This document shows, piece after piece, positions 1 to 8,947 of a stretch of DNA of 64,000 bases. The notes beneath the pieces were generated by a model. The model saw nothing but the letters and a program-made list of their open reading frames with translations. It was not told the origin of the DNA and ran no database searches. Numbering within the stretch: position 1 is the first letter of the stretch; every line of letters begins with the position of its first letter. The stretch spans positions 37,964,713-38,028,712 of the forward strand of contig CM024755.1 of the NCBI GenBank assembly GCA_014218235.1. Reading direction: 5' to 3'. The position numbers and the translations under genes were made by a program. The stretch comes from Colocasia esculenta (lineage: Eukaryota; Streptophyta; Magnoliopsida; Alismatales; Araceae).

Positions 1-1590
1 AATATATTTTATCCTTCATGATATTCAAACATATTTTCAAATCACTGTGCATTTCAAATTTTCCTGCTAACCATGTTGTATCCTGTGCACTCAAACATTT
101 ATTATGTTGGGTACAATATCTCTGCACGACATCTCTTTTACCTTACCATATTCATGTCACATAAAGTAGAACTTTAAAGGATGACAGAACGGAATTTCCT
201 CTTTGGTATATCATTTTAAAGCATGGCCTATGACGTTGACTGACTATTTAGACACATTTAAAATATCTATGCTCCAGCATTTATTGTGTGTAGGTTTCCG
301 GTAGTCACACACGTTACAATGTTGGACTTGTCACGTTGATAGAAGCAAAGAGAATATCTAGATAATCTTTCTCTCTGTATGTGTCTATCCCAGCATTTAA
401 TGACTGCAGGTTTTTCCTGATTCCTACGTTAGACCAGACACAGCTAACGTGCTTGAATATGAGAGACAATGGATACTTCTTCAAAAGAAGATAAATAGAA
501 GTCTGTGGACTCCATGAAGAATGTCTTTCGATCCATCAAGGAACAAAAGAAAGAAGAGCTCGATCTTTCATTCAAATAGCCTCCTGCTCTTAGCTCTCCA
601 CACAGCACTTGTCTTCTAGTTTTTGAGAGCTTGTTGTAGATCTGAGAGACATTCATCCTGTGTAATTTTTCCTTGTCTCTTAGATTCAGCCTCAGATCAA
701 GCATTTGCTATAAGCTTGGTCTAGGGGTCATCATCTCCTTACTCTTCTTGAGTGCGCCTCTTCATCTATGAAGAAAGGACCTACTGTGGAGTGGGTGTTT
801 ATTTCCCTTTGGTAAGAAGGAAGACCTGTTGTATTAGGTGGTGTAGTGCCTCTTCGCGTAGTGAGGAGAAGGCCAGCTGCGGCTGGATGTGTAAGTGTCC
901 TTGAGGGGGACTCTACCATTAGTTAGTGGAATCCCAAGTCTTTGTTTAGGGACTGGACATAGGACTCCTTGTGACAGGAGATCTGAACCAACATAAAATT
1001 TCTGTTGTTCATGTGATTATTCTTATTCTGTTTCCACTACTTATTAACATTCGAGTTAGGGCTGCCAATGGGTCAGAGTCGGAATCGGAAATGGCACTTT
1101 CTGCATCCATTTCCTATAAGAAAATCGGAAACGGATCAGAAACGGAAAGTAATCGGAAACATTTGGTATGATCAAATGGTAGATGTATGTAGCATTAGGA
1201 GTAATGGTAAAAGAGATGTCTTTGATAATAATAGGTATAATACATGCTACGAGAGAGACAAGTTAATTAGATTCTATTTACAAATTAAGGAGAAGCTAAA
1301 AGCTTAGTATAAAGTTTTTTAATATTAAGAAATAAGATTTTAAGAGTATATATTTTGTAAATAAAATAAAAATTATATCTTATCGGAAATGGAAACGAAA
1401 TAATGGAAAATAATCGAAAACGGAAAAACGGATACAAAAAGGTCAAAAATGGGTCGGAAAGTCAGAAAGTAGATATCCATTGGGAGCCCTAATTCGAGTT
1501 TAGTGTCTTCTGTCAAAGTGTTTTATTAACAAGAATATTTATAAAAGAAATTTTTTGCAATCCATTCACCCCCCCTCTGGGCTTGCAACC
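1..1590 (+). repeat. Partial Sirevirus-like LTR (element Z), left end outside the window
   Basis: The stretch resembles the LTR of element D further right. Shared points are a leader with short inverted repeats around GAAGGAAGACCTG (about 740-880), a GGACTGGACATAGGACTCC-like segment near 950, and an end with a C-run followed by CTCTGGGCT near 1568-1582. The order and sense match a plus-strand LTR. A MITE at 1057-1491 interrupts it near its 3' end. No coding potential is credible here. The left boundary and TSD are not visible, so it could be a 5' LTR, a 3' LTR or a solo LTR. Confidence 0.7.
1057..1491. mobile_element. hAT-type MITE, 435 bp
   Basis: The ends are a perfect terminal inverted repeat start TAGGGCT followed by near-identical sequence (TAGGGCTGCCAATGG at the left, the complement of CCATTGGGAGCCCTA at the right). 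They are flanked by an 8-bp direct repeat ATTCGAGT at 1049-1056 and 1492-1499. An 8-bp TSD with TAGGG-type ends is the hallmark of hAT transposons. The interior has many CGGAAACGG-like subterminal motifs and no transposase ORF, so it is a non-autonomous MITE. It lies inside the Z LTR and is therefore younger than that LTR. Confidence 0.85.
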
Positions 1591-1604
1591 TGGTCATCAG
1601 AAGT
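1591..1604 (+). other. Degenerate primer-binding site (Met tRNA type)
   Basis: TGGTCATCAGAAG directly follows the LTR end and resembles the usual copia primer site TGGTATCAGAG with two single-base changes. If right, Z was a 5' LTR whose internal part is lost just downstream. The match is weak and could be chance. Confidence 0.3.
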
Positions 1605-2515
1605 GTTTGAAATGCGTCAGTCTATGCCGTCACGATTCTAAAACCTGCTATAATCGATGTTTGGAAAGGCTTAATCGAAGTAAGTGGATCTTGTTAAACG
1701 TGACGCGTTGGTCGGTCGCGATTCACCTCAATAGGCGACCACTGTGTTCATCACAATTTACCAAACTTACCTTTATAAAAGGATCTCCGAGGCCATTGTT
1801 TTTAAAATAACCCAAGCACTACGGCGAAGCCCTGCCACACTGAAGAGTCTAACTCCGAGCTTTGAAGAGAAGAGCCACTTCCCCAAGCACCATTGTCAAG
1901 TCCTCATCCCATAGAGCATTGGTTCTTCTTCATCTTAAGTGCCTTGGAGTGAGAAGGAAGCTTCTTCCACTTCGTCCATCCACAGCAGCGGGCTCATCCC
2001 GCCAAATTCTTCATTTGTACCTCTAGTTCTTTATTTCATTTCACTTAGTGCATTCATCACACATCTCTCACACATACACTTCATTTCCATCATACCTAAT
2101 TATTTTAGGGGTTTAACACCACCTCCACAAGGTGTGTTCAAGCCCATGCAAGTGCATTTTTCATATTTCTCTTTGAATTTGATGCTACGCAACTTAGACT
2201 AATTTCCTCTTCACTTCTTCACTATTTTTCTTTCTCTTTGCAAGGTAACCTCAAGCTAAAGTCTTCTCTGTCGGCCGGCCAGTTGGAGGAGTTAGAGTCA
2301 ACCCACCAACTTCATCTCCCATGATCTTTGGGTGAAGGTAAGTAACCCCATTCTTCGCTCACTTCCTTCGGTACCCTTGTGTACCTAGCGATCACACCCT
2401 CCACTCTAGTGCACACACACACTTTCTCCTTCTTATTAAACTCTTCATATCCTTTTATTTCCTTTTAAAATTTTCTTTTTTAATTACTCTTTGTGGAGTG
2501 TTTGAACGAAAAGCA
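1604..2515 (+). other. Unassigned promoter-like segment
   Basis: No credible protein is encoded. A TATA-like CTTTATAAAAGG lies at about 1769-1780, preceded by GTCGCGATT and GGCGACC motifs like those in the C and H LTRs. It is followed by a pyrimidine-rich leader and two GGTAA splice-donor-like sites near 2246 and 2338. It may be a fragment of a further LTR or of a gene 5' region. I cannot place either end. Confidence 0.3.
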
Positions 2516-3617
2516 CATTCACACACTGCTGCTAACTCTAAGTCATATGTTGGATAATTCTCTTCATGCCACTTCAGTTGCCTGGATGCATAAGCCACCA
2601 CTTTTCCATGCTGCATTAAAACTGCCCCAAGTCCTCTCCTAGAAGCATCGGTGTACAACACAAAACCAACTCGGCCTGACGGTATCTCTAATATGGGTGA
2701 TGATGTGAGCCTCTTCTTCAATTCCATAAAACTTCACCGACAATCGGATGACCACACAAAAGACACTCCTTTTCTGGTTAGTCTTGTCATAGGTGCTACA
2801 ATCTTTGAGAAATCCAAGATAAACCACCTATAATACCCTGCCAAACCAAGGAAGCTTCTGATTTTTGATACTGTCTTTTGCTCTTCCCACTTCATAACTA
2901 CTTCAACCTTAGCTGGATCTACTGCAACACCTTCTTCTGAAATTACATGTCCCAAAAATTGAATTTTCCTTAGCCAGAACTCACATTTACTTAATTTAGC
3001 ATACAATTGATGATCTCACAATATTTGCAAAGTAATTCTCAAATGAGTTGCATGTTCCTCTTCTGAAGATGAATAAACCAATATGTCATCTATAAACACC
3101 ACAATGAACTGATCTAAATAGGGATGAAATATCCTATTCATCAAGTTCATAAAAGCTACAGGTGCATTGATTAGCCCAAATGGCATAACCACAAACTCAT
3201 AGTGTCCATACCTTGTTTTAAAAGTTGTCTTATCAATGTCTTCTTCTTGAATTCTCAACTGGTGGTAACCCGATCTCAAATCAATTTTAGAAAACACTTT
3301 TGCCAATTGTAGCTGATCAAACAAATTATCAATTCTAGGAAGTGGATATATGTTCTTGATGGTGACTTGATTCAACTGACGATAATCTATGCACATTCTA
3401 AGGCTGCCATCTTTCTTTCTAACAAACAAAACTGGTGCTCCCCATGGCGAGTGACTGGGCCGAATGAAATCTTTTTCTAACAACACTTGCAACTGTTTCT
3501 TCAATTCTTTTAACTGTGCGAGTGCCATCCTGTAAGGTGCTTTTGAAATTGGCATGCTGCCCGGTTGCAATTCCACTGTAAAATCTACCTCTCTATGTGG
3601 AGCCAACCCTGGTAACT
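2516..3617 (-). pseudogene. Gypsy reverse transcriptase and partial RNase H (element A)
   Basis: One minus-strand frame holds the RT core. Visible blocks are the CIDYRQLN segment, PLPRIDNLFDQL, FSKIDLRSGYHQL, the FGLINAP turn and the catalytic VVFIDDILVYS (two Asp). These are followed by the connection GHVISEEGVAVDP and FLGLAGYYRWF, then RNase H from LYTDASRRGLG to DLELAAV. In-frame stops interrupt it near 3007-3015 and 2728-2733. Its upstream protease part lies beyond insertion B, at 10304. RNase H loses similarity at about 2516, marking a rearrangement. An inactive relic of pol. Confidence 0.9.
3613..3617. repeat. Target-site duplication TAACT, left of B
   Basis: TAACT immediately before the TGATAATTGC start of the B LTR. 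Its partner is at 10304-10308. Confidence 0.95.
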
Positions 3618-3948
3618 TGATAATTGCATAATTGTTATGAATAATCGTGCCATTTGATTGACAAATAATTGATAATTTCATAAGTTCTGTTATCATTTCA
3701 TTACAAGTGCGGAAATTGATTAAATCTCTATTGTGTTGTATTTGCAGGATTAATGGGCCAAGAAATGAAGTGTCAAATGGGTCAATAAATTTGATTAGAC
3801 CAAGAGAGAATAATGAGAGACTCTATTTTTTAAAATATTTCATCTCTCTCTTTCTTTTCAAAAATACTTTCTCATTTTTAAAATCTCTCCCCTATTTTCC
3901 AAAAATCTGTCTTTCCTTTAAACTCTCCCCCCTTCCCCTCTAATACTT

Positions 3949-3956
3949 TATAAAAA
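3949..3956 (+). promoter_or_regulatory. TATA box of the B 5' LTR
   Basis: TATAAAAA in an AT-rich context just before a pyrimidine-rich start region. The same sequence is at 9279-9286 in the 3' LTR. Confidence 0.6.
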
Positions 3957-4304
3957 CTCTCCCTTTCTCTCTCTCATGCCATTATTCTCTTTCTCACCTT
4001 ATCTCTCTCCCTCTCTCCTCCGATCTCTTTCCTCCTCTTTCTCTTTCTCTTCTTCTTTCTCCTTTTCTTCTTCCCTTCTTCCTCTCCTCCGATCTCTCTT
4101 CTTCTCAGGAGAAGCAGCAGCAGCAAAGGCCCCGCCTGTGCGCGCCTACAGTGCCCGCACGCCTGCCCGGCCAGGCACCGCCCGCGCGCAGGCCTGCCTG
4201 GGCGCCCTCGCGCCCCGCACCTGCCGCGCCTGCCCCTGCCGCGCCTGCCTGCGCCCGCGTGCGCGCCCACCTGCCGCGCCCTACGTCGCCCCCGCGCCGG
4301 CGCC

Positions 4305-4330
4305 TACGTGCATGCGGTTGCATGCACGTA
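4305..4330. repeat. Palindrome with RY (CATGCA) cores in the B 5' LTR
   Basis: Arms TACGTGCATGC (4305-4315) and GCATGCACGTA (4320-4330) pair perfectly around GGTT. Each arm holds CATGC; the CATGCA element is the known binding core of plant B3 seed regulators (ABI3/FUS3). The copy at 9644-9669 is unchanged although it borders unstable simple repeats. A regulatory role is inference. Confidence 0.5.
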
Positions 4331-4963
4331 GCCGCCTCCCTCTCTCTCCTCTCTCTCCCTCACGCGCTCTCTCTCCTCTCTCCTCTCTCTCACGCGCCTC
4401 TCTCCTCTCTCCGTCTCTCTCTCCTCTCGCCGCCTCTCTCTTCTCTCTCCACTCTATCTCTTTTCTCCCTTCTCTCTCCTCTTTCTCGTCTCTCTCTTCT
4501 CTCTCCTCTCTCTCTCTTCTATCGCTCTCTCTCTCTCTCTCTTCTTTCTCTTTTCTTTCTTCTCTCTTTTCTCTCTCCTTCCATCTCTCTTATTCTCTCT
4601 CTTATTCTCTATATTTCAATGTACTTGTTAATGGCTTTGGATTAGAATACACTCTTTGCGTTAATCATTTTGTTATTGTTTAATAGATTATAGTTTTTAG
4701 TTGTATCTTGTGTTCTCTCATTCCCTTTCTATCTCTCTCTTTATTTATTTACTTAGCTTAGATTTATTTAATTCAACTTAGTTTAAATATCACCACGTTA
4801 TTTTCCTAAATAAAAACTCAAGGTTTTCAACTTTAAAATCTAGTTCTCCGTGGATTCGACTCGGCTCTCACCACTTAACTATTGTCAAAATAATTAGTGT
4901 AGGCCGATAATTTTGAGATTGTTAGTCACGTTTGTAACGACGCATTCGTGAGCTATCAATTTT

Positions 4964-4981
4964 TGGCGCCGTTGCCGGGGA
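4964..4981 (+). other. Primer-binding site, Asp tRNA (element B)
   Basis: TGGCGCCGTTGCCGGGGA, five bases after the LTR end. This 18-mer is the well-known plant Asp-tRNA 3'-end complement used by Athila-type elements. Confidence 0.92.
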
Positions 4982-6086
4982 ATTAGATTTTTAGTTTTGA
5001 TAATCTTGGTGTTATTTGTATATATTCATGCTAACATTTTCTTTCTTTTTGTAGGTATCAAATAAAAGTGAAAAAATCCTGAAAATTACAAAACTGAAGA
5101 ATCTACCAGAAAACTGTCGCTGAAAGTTGAATCTATAGGTAAAAGGTTCTGGCTTGGAAAGAAAAATCTGAAAATTGCACACAAAAAATCAGAAAAAATG
5201 GTAAGTGAGGTGAGTTTCCTTCTCTCTCTCACTCTTTCTATTTGTTTTACTTTCCAAAAGAACGAGGGATTGCGTTGGAGGTAAGTACCCTTAAAACCCT
5301 CTTGATTGAGTTTCTTTTTTTAGTTGCCATGTTTAGATAATTCATTACAAAAAAATCAATCACTTGAATCTAATAAAAGATGTCATGTCAAGATTAGAAA
5401 CTTTCCATCTTTAGGACATGCATCATTTAGATTTCCATCTTTAGGTAATTTCTCTTTTTTAAAAGTTTCCTTTCTTGTCGAAGATTGCGGGAGGCAAGGT
5501 GAGAATCTGAATTTTTTTTTTTAGAAAGCATGATCATGCATTGCCATGCTTGCATAGAACCCCTTGTTTGATTTTGTGGTGTGCACATCATTTCTAAAAT
5601 ATTTTAAGGGCAGTTTCCTTAACAAGATAAGGTGGGGATTTGATCACCCTTCCTTAGCCCACAAACCACAACTTCCTGCATCTTTTGCATTCCCAAGCCC
5701 AATAAAAGAAAGTAGAAACTTGACCTAGGGTTCGCTTTGAGACTTAGGCCCACTTGGGCCCACTATCAAGTTTGGAGATTGGTGTCTAAGGTTAGAGGTT
5801 TATTGGCAAACGCCTAAGTGGACAAGTAGTTACTTAATTAGGTCCCTGTGAGAGCAGGGGGAACCTCCCACTTTCCCACCTCTTACCTGGCCAGTTAACG
5901 AGCTTGAGAGTGGATTGGAGTTAGGCCTCAGTTGATTAGTGAGAAATCAAATGTTTATATCTTAGGGGACTATAGGTGTCATAGGATTAATTGTTTGCTA
6001 ACTTGTGTGAAAATACAAAAAAAAAAATTCAAATATTTCAAAACAACAAAAAAAAATTAAAAATTAAATAGAAGAAAAGAGGATTT
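4982..6086 (+). other. Leader of element B, non-coding
   Basis: About 1.1 kb between primer site and first ORF. It has A-rich tracts just before the ORF (6015-6078), repeated CCATCTTTAGG at about 5406 and 5431, and GGTAAGTA splice-donor-like sites at about 5199 and 5279. No protein is supported. A spliced leader is possible but not shown. Confidence 0.5.
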
Positions 6087-6410
6087 ATGTGGGTTGACAA
6101 TCATGGTTATGAAATTGGCACTTCAATTGGACAAATTGGATCAGCCCACTATGGTATGCACTCTCAACCTCACCCACTTTATCCATCAACCTCTACTTAC
6201 CAGTCCAATGGCTCCAAATGGACTCAAGCCCATCTGATTCATGGTCACCCAATTAAAGATCACATGTATGATTCAGGGTGGAGGAAATATGTTGACCCAC
6301 TTTATATCTCATCACCTCCCTCAACCCAAGAACAGACCCGAACCTTTCAAGTGTTATCCACACCCACTCCTTACTCAAAAGTTGACCAAGGTGTCTCCCC
6401 TGAAAATTGA
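6087..6410 (+). CDS. N-terminal part of the B protein (hypothetical, 107 codons)
   Basis: Starts at the first ATG after the A-rich leader. Rich in His, Tyr, Pro, Ser and Thr, with no known domain, signal peptide or membrane segment. It ends in TGA at 6408-6410, overlapping the next ORF, which lies in another frame. A one-base loss at this point would explain the break, since the next ORF opens directly into a GYF domain whose expected first Trp is missing exactly here. I read it as the start of one longer protein with the next two entries. Confidence 0.55.
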   Translation: MWVDNHGYEIGTSIGQIGSAHYGMHSQPHPLYPSTSTYQSNGSKWTQAHLIHGHPIKDHMYDSGWRKYVDPLYISSPPSTQEQTRTFQVLSTPTPYSKVDQGVSPEN

Positions 6411-6832
6411 GTTTACTCTATCAAGATCCTCAAGGGAAAATTCAAGGACCCTTTCTAGGTGCCGAAATCATATCATGGTTCGATCAAAAAAATTTTGGCA
6501 TTGATCTGCCGGTGTGCTTAACAAATGCTCCTGAAGGCACACCCTTCCAACCACTTGGAGAAGTAATGCCACATTTAACACTTAGAGATCAACCTATTCT
6601 GGCCCAAGCCCAAAGCCCACCTATCCACAACTTTCAACATTGGGCCCAATGCCAAATTGATATTCATGACAAAAGCCATCATGAGGGACATGTATATCCA
6701 CAGTCCACTTATACTTCTCCCCCACAATCAGGCCTATTTGATGATCAATTTGGGCAATTTATGCAAAAATTCCATGATAACCAACAAATCTTTGAGCAAA
6801 CATTCACCCAACAACAACAAGAATTGGAGTAA
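6407..6832 (+). CDS. GYF-domain segment of the B protein
   Basis: Residues 4-57 match the GYF fold as found in plant GIGYF/EXA1-type proteins. They show LYQDPQG (4-10), QGPF (13-16), EIISWFD (20-26), the loop that is usually Gly-Tyr-Phe but is Lys-Asn-Phe here (28-30), GIDLPV (31-36), and the plant-type tail APEGTPF...LGEVMPHL (41-57). GYF domains bind proline-rich peptides; in plants EXA1 links such binding to translational control. The rest is Gln/His/Pro-rich and ends in QQQQELE. The listed start is a TTG, so translation would really enter from the upstream ORF. TAA at 6830-6832 stops it; the frame continues in the next ORF. Confidence 0.75.
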   Translation: MSLLYQDPQGKIQGPFLGAEIISWFDQKNFGIDLPVCLTNAPEGTPFQPLGEVMPHLTLRDQPILAQAQSPPIHNFQHWAQCQIDIHDKSHHEGHVYPQSTYTSPPQSGLFDDQFGQFMQKFHDNQQIFEQTFTQQQQELE

Positions 6833-6868
6833 TCCTTTGTCGAAACTGACCTCCTGATTACTCAACTG

Positions 6869-7846
6869 ATGGAAATCAGAAGGAGGCAAGATAGTCAGTC
6901 ACCATGTCAACCCATTGACAATTATGCACATCATTATCTTGATTGTGACCAACAATTTGACTCTCAAATTCTATCAACAACTTCTCAGTCCAACATGATT
7001 GTGGACATGCCCACTTGGAAAATGAGAGATAATATTAATAAGTCAAATCAAGAGAAGATGGGTGCCACTGAAAATCAATCCATTATCTTGGCCCAAATTG
7101 AAACTGACCATCAAGAAGACTCCATCCATAATGTCATACTTGAGGAAAGCTCTAGTGAATTAGTTGAATTCAAGTTGGGGGGAGAAGAGAAAGAGTGTCA
7201 ACCAGATGTTGGGTCCGAATTTGATGTGACATCATTTCATGTGAGTAACAAAGAAGAGGTGAGTGTGGAGAAAGAGCTGGGTGTAGTTATCAATCATTCT
7301 TATTGGGTAAGAGATGAATTAGAAATTCTGCCTAAAGTCTACATTGACTGGGTCTCTTGTGATTTCGAGAAACATATGGAACGCCTACCTCTCCCTGACC
7401 TTGGAAAATCTAATATATTCATGGACAGGCTACCACTAGCTGATTGGTCAACTACACTTGAACATTTTAAGCATCCTTGTGCTGAAAGTCATATCCATTT
7501 CATTCCAGATCATGCTACTATTTTTGACACAAGTCGGCCTGTGGAGTTCAAGCAATCCTCTGAGCATTCAACTCAATCTGACCTGAATATCATAAAAGAG
7601 GATCTAAAAATGGAAGTTGTGGGTGAAAATGGTAAGAATAATCAAGTCCGCATTGATGTGTTCAACACATACAAAGATCTTAAGTGTACAAATGAAAATT
7701 TCTTAATTGAACATATGATCTTGAGTGCCTCAGTTTATCTATCACTTACTGATCTACAAGGTACGTGTGGACCACTTGACCCACCATGGTTAATGATGCC
7801 TTACAAAACAAGAATTTGGCGTCAATTGATTGGAGGTGTTACGTGA
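6869..7846 (+). CDS. C-terminal part of the B protein (hypothetical, 325 codons)
   Basis: Same frame as the GYF segment, separated only by one TAA and about 12 codons, so probably the same protein. Acidic and Ser/Glu-rich in the first half (LEESSSELVEFKLGGEEKE, about 90-108), with no zinc knuckle, protease motif or RT. I do not recognise a family. The C-terminus (PPWLMMPYKTRIWRQL) looks structured. Ends at TGA 7844-7846, followed by the conserved non-coding motifs of the element. Could be a gag substitute or a captured host segment. Confidence 0.55.
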   Translation: MEIRRRQDSQSPCQPIDNYAHHYLDCDQQFDSQILSTTSQSNMIVDMPTWKMRDNINKSNQEKMGATENQSIILAQIETDHQEDSIHNVILEESSSELVEFKLGGEEKECQPDVGSEFDVTSFHVSNKEEVSVEKELGVVINHSYWVRDELEILPKVYIDWVSCDFEKHMERLPLPDLGKSNIFMDRLPLADWSTTLEHFKHPCAESHIHFIPDHATIFDTSRPVEFKQSSEHSTQSDLNIIKEDLKMEVVGENGKNNQVRIDVFNTYKDLKCTNENFLIEHMILSASVYLSLTDLQGTCGPLDPPWLMMPYKTRIWRQLIGGVT

Positions 7847-7849
7847 GGC

Positions 7850-8935
7850 TGTTACCTCCGTGTGTCTGGCTGAAGACATTAAATTCAGCACTTATTGGGA
7901 GGCAACCCAATATTTTTAAGGATATTTAACTTATTTCTTCTTTTCTATTTTGTTCTAGGTTTTTGAGGGCCCATTACCTTTGATGAAGCTAGTGTGCAAC
8001 CACCCTCATGTGATCATCAGGTTGCATCTCTCCTTTCTTAACTTACATTGGCTTTATTCTATTGTCATTACTTTTATGCCATTGAGGACAATGTTATTTA
8101 AGTTGGGGGGTGAGACAAATTGTATTTCAAATTTTTGTCCCTAATATTGTGCTTCATGCTTCATATTTCATGCAAGAATTTTTTGTATACTTCTAGCTTG
8201 ACTCATATTGTGTACTTGTGAAGGTGGTGAGTTGAAGGGGTGATCTAACTAGTTATGTTTTTAGCATCTTCCTCAAAATACATTTAAAATTTCATCAACA
8301 CAATAAAGTATTATTTCGAGCTATTCAAATGGATGATGAGAGTTTTACCTAACATTCAGGTTGATTGATTGATATTCTACACTCCTATTGACGACCAATC
8401 GTGGGGAAAAAACTACCTGCCTACAAATAAATGTGAAAATGTGTGTAGTAGTGAAAAAAAAAAAAAAGAAACATGGAAAATGCCCCTGATCTTAGTAACT
8501 AGGCCTGTGGCTCCTAAGGTAAGAGTTGAGACTTGCGTCAAACGGTGAAGGGAAGTGCAGCACCATGTAAATGAAAGAAAAAAAAAGAGTATGAAAAAAA
8601 AAAGAATTAGGCAGAGTGAAAGCTACCTGTAATTCGAGGATCGAATTTAAGGAGTGTAGAGTTGATATCATCCTTGAGTGATAAGTAAAAAGCCCATGCA
8701 TTCTCTTTTTGATGCTCAAACATTGAACAAAAAGTTATGAAATTTTGTGTGTATCTTGAGGAACTGTCTAATGACATAACTGACATATTTGCCTTTGACA
8801 CTCTCGATTGGAACTTGAAATATTTATGACCAAGCATTCTCATTATTACTTTCTTGTCATGAAGTATGATGTTTTAAACTCTTGTTTGTCCCAATTATTT
8901 ACTTATGTGCATTGCTAAGGGACTAGCAATGAGTA
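7850..8935 (+). other. 3' non-coding region of element B
   Basis: Contains TGGGAGGCAACCCA (about 7897), GAGGACAATGTTATTTAAG followed by a G run (about 8086-8111), A-rich tracts at 8453-8467 and 8576-8604, and GGGACTAGCAATGAGTAAG just before the purine tract. These strings recur in plant Athila/Tat elements in my memory. Minus-strand ORFs here have no support. Confidence 0.5.
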
Positions 8936-8947
8936 AGCCGGGGGGTG
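8936..8947 (+). other. Polypurine tract of element B
   Basis: AAGCCGGGGGG at the end of the internal region, two bases before the TGATAATTGC start of the 3' LTR; it would prime plus-strand DNA synthesis. Confidence 0.7.

Larger units (their letters stand above)
3618..4958 (+). repeat. 5' LTR of B (1341 bp)
   Basis: Runs from TGATAATTGC to GAGCTATCA, with the 5-bp inverted ends TGATA/TATCA. TATA box TATAAAAA at 3949-3956. Downstream come a pyrimidine-rich leader, a very GC-rich CpG-dense block (about 4128-4310), a short perfect palindrome (4305-4330) and a long CT microsatellite (about 4335-4600). The long ORFs seen here on both strands are low-complexity Leu/Ser or Arg/Glu readings of these repeats and are not genes. 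Confidence 0.95.

Noticed and set aside
3974..4683. Long overlapping ORFs on both strands, Leu/Ser-rich on plus and Arg/Glu-rich on minus
   Set aside because: They are readings of the CT microsatellite and GC-rich block of the B LTR. The same ORFs recur at 9304-10028 with length changes that do not keep frame.
6407..6832. A host GYF gene rather than an element gene
   Set aside because: It lies between two LTRs with primer site, purine tract and perfect TSDs. No introns or host exons were seen.
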